From contig JBIOVM010000116.1 of the NCBI GenBank assembly GCA_044867785.1, positions 1-64,000 on the forward strand: a stretch of DNA of 64,000 nucleotides, in the 5' to 3' direction. Position 1 is the stretch's first letter, and every line of letters starts with the position of its first letter. The notes beneath the pieces were generated by a model. The model made no database searches, was not told the DNA's origin, and saw only the letters and a program-made list of their open reading frames with translations. A program made the position numbers and the translations under genes. The DNA is from DASRDR01 sp044867785. Lineage in GTDB: Bacteria > Methylomirabilota > Methylomirabilia > Rokubacteriales > DASRDR01. Below are positions 8,897 to 15,747 of this stretch, in pieces.

Positions 8897-9970
8897 TCAT
8901 CCCTGGATCTCCCGCAACACCTCGATGACCGTTTCCATCGGGACGTCGTGGTGCAGCTCCGCTCGCCCTACTACCCGCAGCAGGACGAAGGGCACCCGGC
9001 CTTCCCGAGCCTTCTTGTCGTGACGCAATGCCTCCGCGACCTGGCGCGGATCGAGGCCGCTGAACCGGATCGGGAGGCCGACCTGCTGGAGCAGCGCGTC
9101 CTGCCGATCGGCCGTCCGGACGTCCGTCCAGCCCAGGCGCACCGCCAGACGGCCGGCGGCCGCCATCCCGATGGCCACCGCCTCGCCGTGCAGCCACCGG
9201 CGGTAGCCCGACAACGCTTCGAGCGCGTGCCCGACCGTGTGCCCGTAGTTCAGCACCATGCGCACGCCGGTCTCCTCGCGCTCGTCCTGCTCGACGATTC
9301 GAGCCTTCTCGGCGCAGCAGGCGGCCACCACGGTCTCGAGAAAGTCCGGGTCGCGGCGCCGGAGCGCGTCCAGCCCGCCCTCGAGCGCCGCGAAGAGGTC
9401 CGCGTTCAGCACGGCCCCGGTCTTCGCGACCTCGGCGAGCCCCGAGCGAAACTCGCGCTCCGGGAGCGTGCGCAGGGTCTCCGGATCGATCAGCACGAGC
9501 CGCGGCTGGTGGAAGGCGCCGATCAGGTTCTTGCCCCGCGGATGGTTGACCGCGACCTTCCCGCCGATGGACGCGTCGACCTGCGCGAGCAGGGTCGTCG
9601 GGACCTGGACCACAGGCACGCCGCGCATGAACGACGCGGCGGCGAACCCGGCGAGGTCGCCCACGACGCCGCCACCGACCGCGACGACCGGCGAGGCGCG
9701 GTCGATGCCGTGGGCGAGGAAGCCGTCCCACAGCCGCTCCACCTCGCGCAAGCTCTTGGCCTCCTCGCCCTCGGCCACCTCGATGACCGTCGGGTCGAAG
9801 CCGGCGCCCCGGAGGCTCTCGGCCACGCGCGCCGCATGCGAGGCGACCGCCGGCTGGGTCACGACCGCCGCCCGCCGGCCGAGGCGGAGCCGCGCGCACT
9901 CGGGCCCGGCCGCGTCCAGAAGACCCGGCCCGATCCGCACCGTGTAGCTCCGCGGTCCCAGTTGCACCAT
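8897..9970 (-). CDS. aroB: 3-dehydroquinate synthase
   Basis: Converts DAHP to 3-dehydroquinate, step two of the shikimate pathway, with NAD and a divalent metal. About 357 residues. The nucleotide-binding GGGVVGDLAGF, the PTTLLAQVDASIGGKVAVNH stretch and the metal ligands in YGHTVGHALE and LHGEAVAIGM are all present, so it should be active. ATG 9970 is chosen, with GGGAAG upstream; a GTG at 9982 is possible. The location next to pilQ is a known arrangement: aroB often follows the pilMNOPQ operon in Proteobacteria (with aroK between). No aroK is present here; a secreted protein gene takes its place. Confidence 0.96.
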   Translation of the reverse strand: MVQLGPRSYTVRIGPGLLDAAGPECARLRLGRRAAVVTQPAVASHAARVAESLRGAGFDPTVIEVAEGEEAKSLREVERLWDGFLAHGIDRASPVVAVGGGVVGDLAGFAAASFMRGVPVVQVPTTLLAQVDASIGGKVAVNHPRGKNLIGAFHQPRLVLIDPETLRTLPEREFRSGLAEVAKTGAVLNADLFAALEGGLDALRRRDPDFLETVVAACCAEKARIVEQDEREETGVRMVLNYGHTVGHALEALSGYRRWLHGEAVAIGMAAAGRLAVRLGWTDVRTADRQDALLQQVGLPIRFSGLDPRQVAEALRHDKKAREGRVPFVLLRVVGRAELHHDVPMETVIEVLREIQG

Positions 9971-9997
9971 GACTTCCCGCACCGCCTCGTCAAGCCT

Positions 9998-10615
9998 TTA
10001 CTTGCTGAAGAAGAAGAACCGCTGCCGCTCGGCCTTCGGATACGTCCGGGACGCGTCGACCAGCGCCCCGACTCGATTCTCCGACTGGCGGATGTCGACC
10101 AGCGTGTCTTGGATCTGGTTCTGCAGGAACGCGACGGCATCCAGGTTCCGCCGTCGAACCAGGTCCGCCTCGGCCCGCCGGTTCGGATCGTTCGAGAACT
10201 CGCCAGTCACCGCGAACGCCGCCACCACCGCCTGCGCATAGGCACGCGTCTGCTCACGCAGCTTCGCGATCGAGTCGTCGAGGCGCTTTTCCTCCGAATC
10301 CATGATCCCCAGGTACACGCGCGGCATCGTCGTGGGCAGGCGCTCGACCGGGCATGCCGGCGGCGCGATCGCGGCCCCCCCGCGCTCGACGCGGAGAACT
10401 CGATCACAGCCGACCGCGAAGACGTACTGGCTCTGATCGTCGCGGAAGAAGATCCAGGGCGACTCCTCGGCATAGAAGCTCGCCGTGATAGGCACGGCGT
10501 GACCGCGAAGATGGATCGTCCAGTCCTGAGCGAGGGCAGGCGACGCCGTGCCCGCGTAAAGCGCGAGGCTCAAGCCCAGGCCGACCGCGAACCGTCGGAC
10601 CGCGCTCATGGCCAT
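9998..10615 (-). CDS. Secreted protein of unknown function
   Basis: 205 residues with a clear type I signal peptide (cleavage around SPALA|QDW). The mature protein begins with a beta-rich region (SFYAEESPWIFFRDDQSQYV) containing two cysteines, then a long helical, partly coiled-coil half rich in charged residues (EEKRLDDSIAKLREQTRAYA) ending in an unusual FFFFSK. The ATG shares its A with the pilQ TGA stop, so translation is coupled to PilQ; a GTG one codon upstream is also possible. Coupling suggests a periplasmic partner of the secretin or pilus alignment complex, but no family is recognised. Confidence 0.6.
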   Translation of the reverse strand: MAMSAVRRFAVGLGLSLALYAGTASPALAQDWTIHLRGHAVPITASFYAEESPWIFFRDDQSQYVFAVGCDRVLRVERGGAAIAPPACPVERLPTTMPRVYLGIMDSEEKRLDDSIAKLREQTRAYAQAVVAAFAVTGEFSNDPNRRAEADLVRRRNLDAVAFLQNQIQDTLVDIRQSENRVGALVDASRTYPKAERQRFFFFSK

Positions 10616-12537
10616 CACCGCTCACCGGACTGATTCGCCGGCGTGGGCCGGGCGGCCGGTGCGCGCGGCGGCAGGGCCGTGGAGGCCGTCAAGGGGGGAC
10701 TCGTGGAGGTCGACGCGGCAGAGAGGCTCGTCGGCGCCGGCGCGACCGCGGTCGCCGCGGCGGCAGACACGGCGGCCGCAGGCGTGAGAGCGGCCGAACC
10801 CGCGGTCGGGGCGGTCGGGGGGGCCTGGCCACTCGGCCCGGGCGCGATCGGCTCCCCAGGCGCCGTGGGCATCACGGATGCGGGCGCGGCGGCCTGCCCG
10901 GGGCTCGTCACCACTTTCGCCGTGAGGAACACGACGAGCTCGCGCCGGACCCCCTCCGTCAGGTCGTTCTTGAAGAGCCAGCCCATCACGGGAATCTTCG
11001 AAAGCCACGGCACCCCACGCTCGTCGTTCTGGAACGATTCCTGGCGAAGGCCGGAGATGACGACCGTTCCGCCGTCGATGACGTCAGCCTGGGTGACCGT
11101 TTGCCGGGTCGCCACGATCGGAGCGATCAGGAACGGCGTGTTGATTCGCTCCGCCTCGATCTCGTCCTTGACGCCGATGTTGAGCACGATGCGCCCGTCG
11201 CCCACGACCCTCGGGGTGACCTGAAGCCGCGTCGTCACGTCCTGGAACGTGATCGACGCCTGCGAGGCGCCCTGGACGCCAGTGATGCTGATGATTGGGA
11301 ACTTCCGCCCGCTGGCCACCGTCGCGGGCTGGTTGTCGACGGTCATCAGGTTCGGGGACGAGAGGATCCGGGCGCGGCGCTGACCTTCGAGCGCCTGCAG
11401 CTGGATGTCGAGGTGGAAATTCGACGCGAGCCAGCCGATGCCCAGGCCGAAGGGCGTGGCGGTCGCCAGCAGCGAGCCCAGCTGGGCCGGGAAGTTGGCG
11501 GCGGTCGTTGGTGTCGCCGCGCCGGCCGTCTCGCCGGATACCCCGCCACCCGGCGGAGCGCCGCGCACGTCGACGACGGGCCCGTTCGAGCCGGTCCGCG
11601 GGGTCCAGATGCCACCCCAGATCACGCCGAGTGACCGCGCATCCTGCCGGGTCATCTCCACCAGCCGGGCCTCGATCAGGACCGACGGCGCTCCCTGGTC
11701 GACTCGGGTAATGAACTCTCTGATCTTGGCCAGGTTGTCGGGGATGTCGCGCACGATCAGCGAGTTCGTCCGCTGGTCGACGGTCAGCTGACCGCGCGGC
11801 GAGAGCATGCCGGCCGCCTTGCCCTCCTCTTTCTTGGCCCCGCCCGCGATCGCTTCCTCCACCCCCCTCTCCTCATGGGTGGTGACGGCATCCGTGAGGA
11901 AGTCGATCTGCTGGACCCGCTTGGGGCCGACGTGCGCGTACCGGAGCTTGAACACCTCCTCCGCCAGCGGAACCAGCTGGTCCTCGATCGCCTTGCGCCT
12001 GACCTCGTACTCCTGGCGCTTCAGGGCGGTCTCACGCTCCAGCTCGACGAGCCGGAGGTCAGCGTCCCTTCGACGCTGCTGGATCTCGACCTCGCGCTGC
12101 TCGGCCCGGAAGGCCGCCTCGGCCTCCTTGGTCAGGTTCTCGAGCTTGTCGACCCGGATGATGTTGCCTTCCTGGACGTAGGCCAGCTTGGCCGCCCGCA
12201 CGACGGAGTCGAGCGCCTGCTGCCACGGGACGTTCTGGAGCTTGACCGTCACCTTGCCCTTGACGTCGTCGCTGGTGACGATGTTGAGCCCGCTGAACTC
12301 GGCGAGGATGCGGAGGATGTTGTTGATGTCCGCGTCCTTGAAGTCCAGCGAGATGAGGCGGGGTCGCTGCTGTTGCGAGCCGGTCGCCTGGGCGACGATC
12401 GGCGCCCGAAGCTGGGCCAGCAGCACGGGGCCACCCGTGCGTTCGCTCCCGCTCGCTGGCCCCGCGAGCGAAAGGATCCAGGCACAGCCCAGGAGGACCA
12501 TGACGCCTCGTCTAGCCACGCCGCTCCCCCCCATCAT
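10615..12537 (-). CDS. pilQ: Type IV pilus secretin
   Basis: Outer-membrane gated channel through which the pilus passes. About 640 residues: signal peptide, STN-like N-domain (LISLDFKDADINNILRILAE, residues about 50-115), then an unusual charged coiled coil (about 120-180), a secretin N1 domain (about 190-280), and the secretin barrel with VASGRKFPIISITG, the VPWLSKIPVMGWLF signature and VFLTAKV. A tail of about 110 Ala/Pro/Thr/Ser residues follows. No peptidoglycan-binding AMIN domain is visible, unlike proteobacterial PilQ. The start at ATG 12537 is uncertain; ATG 12501 also gives a signal peptide. Last of the pilMNOPQ set; its stop overlaps the next gene. Confidence 0.93.
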   Translation of the reverse strand: MMGGSGVARRGVMVLLGCAWILSLAGPASGSERTGGPVLLAQLRAPIVAQATGSQQQRPRLISLDFKDADINNILRILAEFSGLNIVTSDDVKGKVTVKLQNVPWQQALDSVVRAAKLAYVQEGNIIRVDKLENLTKEAEAAFRAEQREVEIQQRRRDADLRLVELERETALKRQEYEVRRKAIEDQLVPLAEEVFKLRYAHVGPKRVQQIDFLTDAVTTHEERGVEEAIAGGAKKEEGKAAGMLSPRGQLTVDQRTNSLIVRDIPDNLAKIREFITRVDQGAPSVLIEARLVEMTRQDARSLGVIWGGIWTPRTGSNGPVVDVRGAPPGGGVSGETAGAATPTTAANFPAQLGSLLATATPFGLGIGWLASNFHLDIQLQALEGQRRARILSSPNLMTVDNQPATVASGRKFPIISITGVQGASQASITFQDVTTRLQVTPRVVGDGRIVLNIGVKDEIEAERINTPFLIAPIVATRQTVTQADVIDGGTVVISGLRQESFQNDERGVPWLSKIPVMGWLFKNDLTEGVRRELVVFLTAKVVTSPGQAAAPASVMPTAPGEPIAPGPSGQAPPTAPTAGSAALTPAAAVSAAAATAVAPAPTSLSAASTSTSPPLTASTALPPRAPAARPTPANQSGER

Positions 12538-12569
12538 CGGCCGTCTCGATCGGTCCACGGCCACTGGCT

Positions 12570-13091
12570 CTAGGGTCCGTCCGGCTTCGGCAACCGGAGC
12601 TCGACGGTCCGCTCGCGCACGCCGACTCCCGGGGACTCCTCCCGGACGACGAATCGCACGCGGTCTCGTTCCACTGCCACGACCTTTCCCCCGAACTTCT
12701 CTTCGTTGAGGCGCAGGTAGTACCCGAGGCCGTCGGGTGTCTCGACGAGCGCGCGAATCGTTTCGGGATCCCTGACGTCCCAGAGGACGCCCACGAGCTT
12801 GAGGTTGGCCACCTCGTGAACGCGCTTCTCCTCGCCGGGCGCCGCCTGCCGCACCAGAGGCTCGAACGGGTCCCGAGGACCGCCCGCGGCCGGCGCGCTT
12901 GTCGCCGGCGGCGTTGCGGGCGCCGAAGCCGGCGCGGGCGCCGTCGAGGGCTCGGGCGTCTTCGGCACCGGCAAGGGCGTCGGGAACTTCGGCTGCGACT
13001 GGGCCCACGCGGCGGCGGTGAGGAGCCCCGCGGCGACAGCCGCCACGAGCCGCACCCCGCGCGGCCGGCTCAAGTCTCGAAGGCGCATCAT
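12570..13091 (-). CDS. pilP: Type IV pilus inner-membrane/periplasmic linker protein PilP
   Basis: Links the PilN/PilO inner-membrane complex to the PilQ secretin. 173 residues: signal sequence, a long Pro/Ala linker (about 30-75), then the conserved beta-sandwich beginning RDPFEPLV and continuing LVGVLWD and YYLRLNEEKFGGKVV. Most PilP proteins are lipoproteins, but here the hydrophobic stretch ends in AAAWA|QSQ with no cysteine, so it may be cleaved by signal peptidase I or stay as a membrane anchor. GGAGGGG precedes two adjacent ATG codons (13091 and 13088). Lies 17 bases after pilO. Confidence 0.9.
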   Translation of the reverse strand: MMRLRDLSRPRGVRLVAAVAAGLLTAAAWAQSQPKFPTPLPVPKTPEPSTAPAPASAPATPPATSAPAAGGPRDPFEPLVRQAAPGEEKRVHEVANLKLVGVLWDVRDPETIRALVETPDGLGYYLRLNEEKFGGKVVAVERDRVRFVVREESPGVGVRERTVELRLPKPDGP

Positions 13092-13108
13092 CCCCTCCGT
13101 CGTGCTCG

Positions 13109-13744
13109 CTAGCGCGGGGTCGGCGGCGGAGGCGCCGCCGCCGCCGGAGCCGGCATGGGCACCGCCTGGAACACGACAGCCACCAGGTCGGCCCTCATGG
13201 CGCCCGGCGCCAGGTCGACCCCGCGCCCGGTGCCGGCGGGAGCCGCCGTGCGCGACCGGCCCTGGATCTTGACCTCGTTGAGCGTGACGAGCCGCGGGAG
13301 CTGCGCCAGCTGGTCGGCGAACTTCAGGAGCTCGTGGTAGCCACCACCCACGCCGACTTCCATCGGGATCTCCACGTAGAGCTCCTGCGGCCGATTCGGC
13401 CGGCGCCGCACTTGCCCCACGGTCAGCCCCGACTTCCCCGCCAGGGTCTCGACGCTCCGGAGCACCTGAGCCGACTCGTGCTCGGACGGCAGCCGGCGGG
13501 CCAGCTCGCGGAGCTGCGCCTCGAGCGCCTCCCGCTCGCGCTTGATGCGCCCGAGGTTCGCGACCATCTGCTGCGCGTTCTTGACCTGGCGGTCCAGGTC
13601 GTCGCGCTCCAGCTTGAGCTTCGCCGTCTCGTCGCGGAGCCCCCGGACGCCAGGAAAGGCCCCGACGCCGCCCCACGCGAAGTAGCCGACCGCGACGATC
13701 AGGAGGGAGATCAGGATCAGCTTCTGGCGTTCCTGCCGGTCCAT
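13109..13744 (-). CDS. pilO: Type IV pilus assembly protein PilO
   Basis: Bitopic inner-membrane protein that dimerises with PilN. 211 residues: a short cytoplasmic head, one transmembrane helix (about 9-28), a coiled coil (about 38-80) and a ferredoxin-like periplasmic core (YVEIPMEVGVGGGYHELLKF, later LVTLNEVKI). The C-terminal tail is Ala/Pro-rich. It starts 13 bases after pilN and ends just before pilP, the canonical order. Confidence 0.92.
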   Translation of the reverse strand: MDRQERQKLILISLLIVAVGYFAWGGVGAFPGVRGLRDETAKLKLERDDLDRQVKNAQQMVANLGRIKREREALEAQLRELARRLPSEHESAQVLRSVETLAGKSGLTVGQVRRRPNRPQELYVEIPMEVGVGGGYHELLKFADQLAQLPRLVTLNEVKIQGRSRTAAPAGTGRGVDLAPGAMRADLVAVVFQAVPMPAPAAAAPPPPTPR

Positions 13745-13757
13745 TCGCTCCCTCCGA

Positions 13758-14495
13758 TCAGAGCTTGACGTTCGCCGTGACCTCGAAGGCCACGACGCGC
13801 GTCTGGTCGATCCGCTCCGCCTCGGTCACGACGAAGTCCACGTCCGCGAAGATGCCGACCTTGCGCAGGTTGTCCATGAAGTCGGCGATCTGGAAGTTGT
13901 TGAAGGCGCTCCCCTTGAGGACCACGGAGTACCCGGCGAGCTGCGACACCTCGCGCGCGGGGCGCGCCGGACCCGGCGGCCGGGGCGCCTGGGCTTCGAC
14001 CTCGGTGCGCTTGGCCTCGAGGCGCCCTAGGGTCTCGCTCATCCCGGCAGCCGTCTGCTGGGGCTCCTCGACCTTGACCTTGACTTCCTGCGGCTTCATC
14101 TCGACGCCGGAGAGCCAGACGCCCTGGGGCACCGCGCGCAGGACGCCGTTCAGCATGGCCAGCGGGACGCCCTGGCTCTTCGCCACCTTGCCGATGACCT
14201 CGATCCGCCGCTGGATCTCGGCCTTGGCCGCCTCGGCCTGCCGAAGCTCGGTGAGCTGCGTCTTCAGCTGCTCGTTCTGGGCCTTGAGGCTGGTGATCTG
14301 GGTCTGGTACTCGCGCTTCGCGCTCCAGGCCCGGTACCCCAGGGTGCCCATGAGGAGGAGCACCAGCACGAAGACGCCGGTCAGGACGCGGGTGATGAAC
14401 CCGGCGCTCGTCCCGGCGGTGGAGGGGGCGGCCACCGCGCGGCCCGGTCGGGCCGCGCGCGCTTCCCGTGGGAGGAGGTTGATCTTGATCGCCAC
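13758..14495 (-). CDS. pilN: Type IV pilus assembly protein PilN
   Basis: Inner-membrane partner of PilM and PilO. 245 residues. The conserved cytoplasmic IKINLLPRE motif that docks into the PilM groove is at residues 3-11, followed by one transmembrane helix (about 30-52), a coiled coil (about 58-95) and a periplasmic ferredoxin-like domain (GYSVVLKGSAFNNFQIADFM). The start is GTG 14495, because it puts INLLPRE at the extreme N-terminus as in other PilN proteins. An insertion rich in Pro/Ala/Arg (around residue 165-180) lengthens the periplasmic part. Confidence 0.93.
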   Translation of the reverse strand: MAIKINLLPREARAARPGRAVAAPSTAGTSAGFITRVLTGVFVLVLLLMGTLGYRAWSAKREYQTQITSLKAQNEQLKTQLTELRQAEAAKAEIQRRIEVIGKVAKSQGVPLAMLNGVLRAVPQGVWLSGVEMKPQEVKVKVEEPQQTAAGMSETLGRLEAKRTEVEAQAPRPPGPARPAREVSQLAGYSVVLKGSAFNNFQIADFMDNLRKVGIFADVDFVVTEAERIDQTRVVAFEVTANVKL

Positions 14496-14509
14496 GGTTC
14501 TACCCGTCC

Positions 14510-15565
14510 TTACTTCCGGTCGTCCGGATAGCGCATCGCCAGCCCGGTCGCGACAGTCGCGAGCGGCGCCAGCTTGTCCACCATGCCCGCGTCGGCCCCG
14601 CTGCCCGCATCCACCCGCTTGAAGGGGTTCGCCCGAATGACCTCGATCCCCCACTGTCCCGCCAGGAACTCCTGCAGACCTGGAATCAGCGAACACCCGC
14701 CGGAGAGATAGATCCGCTGGATGCGCTCGTGCTCGGCGGTGGTGCCGAAGTAGTCGAGCGTCCGCTGGATCTCCTGGCCGATCTCCTGGGAGACCAGGTC
14801 CAGAACCGGCTCGACCTCGACCCAGCTCACGGCGCCCTGCTCTCCGCGGACGATCGCTTCCGCCTCGGCCGGAGCCAGATCGAAGCGCTGCGCGATCGTC
14901 GAGGCGTACTGTCGGCCGCCGACGAAGATGTCGCGCGCGTAGACGTTGACGCCGCCCTGCATGATGTTCGTGTTCGTGGTCTCGTGGCCGATGTTCACGA
15001 GCGCCACGACCTCGTTGCCCTGGCCGGACTCGTTGTGCTGGTACTGCGTCTCCAGGGCGAAGACGTCGACGTCCACGACGACGACGTTCAGTCCGCAGGC
15101 CTCGACGACGTCCGCGTAGCTCTGGACCTTGCCCTTCTTGACGGCCACCAGCATGACCTCGAGCTGCGGGCCGTCCTGGCGCAGGATCTGGAAATCGATG
15201 TTCACGTCGTCGATGTCGAAGGGGATGTGCTGCTCGGCCTCCCAGCGGATCGACTCGCCGAGCTCGCTCTCCGACATCTTCGGCAAGTTGACGCGCTTGG
15301 CGATCACCGAGCCCCCGGAGACGCCGATGACGGCCTCGGTGGCCTGGACGCCGCCCTGCACGAGCGCCTGGCGGATCGCCTGCTGCACGGCGTCCGGGTG
15401 CTTGACCTCGCCCCCCTGGATGGCGCCGGCCGGGATGTGGGCGATCCCGAAGCCACCCAGCTCATACCCTGAGCCCTTCGGCTTGAGCTCGACGACCTTC
15501 ACCGCGCTCGTGCCGATGTCCAGGCCGACTACTTCAGGTCGCTTCTTCTTCTTCCAGAACGTCAT
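14510..15565 (-). CDS. pilM: Type IV pilus actin-like ATPase PilM
   Basis: Cytoplasmic FtsA/actin-fold protein that binds the PilN tail and couples the motors to the alignment complex. 351 residues with phosphate-binding loop VVGLDIGTSAVKVVELK at the start, connect motifs (ALVNIGHETTN) and the adenosine motif (IYLSGGCSLIPGL). ATG 15565 has GAGGAA seven bases upstream. First gene of pilMNOPQ; a candidate promoter lies about 115 bases upstream. Confidence 0.96.
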   Translation of the reverse strand: MTFWKKKKRPEVVGLDIGTSAVKVVELKPKGSGYELGGFGIAHIPAGAIQGGEVKHPDAVQQAIRQALVQGGVQATEAVIGVSGGSVIAKRVNLPKMSESELGESIRWEAEQHIPFDIDDVNIDFQILRQDGPQLEVMLVAVKKGKVQSYADVVEACGLNVVVVDVDVFALETQYQHNESGQGNEVVALVNIGHETTNTNIMQGGVNVYARDIFVGGRQYASTIAQRFDLAPAEAEAIVRGEQGAVSWVEVEPVLDLVSQEIGQEIQRTLDYFGTTAEHERIQRIYLSGGCSLIPGLQEFLAGQWGIEVIRANPFKRVDAGSGADAGMVDKLAPLATVATGLAMRYPDDRK

Positions 15566-15679
15566 GGGTTGTTCCTCACTGCCAGCGAGTCTCCCCTAGC
15601 GGCACCCGAACCCCAAACTAATTTTTTTCCCGTCTCCGCTCTGCTGTTTACGTGTCCTTGCACTAATTTCACTTTGATG

Positions 15680-15708
15680 AGTATCACTAGACAGGCGCCG
15701 GCGGTCAA
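15680..15708 (-). promoter_or_regulatory. Candidate sigma-70 promoter of pilMNOPQ
   Basis: Minus strand TTGACC (15703-15708), 17-base spacer, GATACT (15680-15685), in a locally AT-rich 180-base gap between the kinase gene and pilM. Predicted start near 15673, leaving a leader of about 108 bases before the pilM ATG. Confidence 0.55.
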
Positions 15709-15729
15709 GTTTTAAAAACACCAATTTTA

Positions 15730-15744
15730 GCCGTAAGTTACGGC
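15730..15744 (-). terminator. Short palindrome after the kinase gene
   Basis: A 15-base perfect palindrome (GCCGTAA, one base, TTACGGC) four bases past the kinase stop codon, followed by an AT-rich run with a T5 about 10 bases on. It may act as a weak terminator separating the kinase from pilM; the stem is short. Confidence 0.3.
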
Positions 15745-15747
15745 GCG

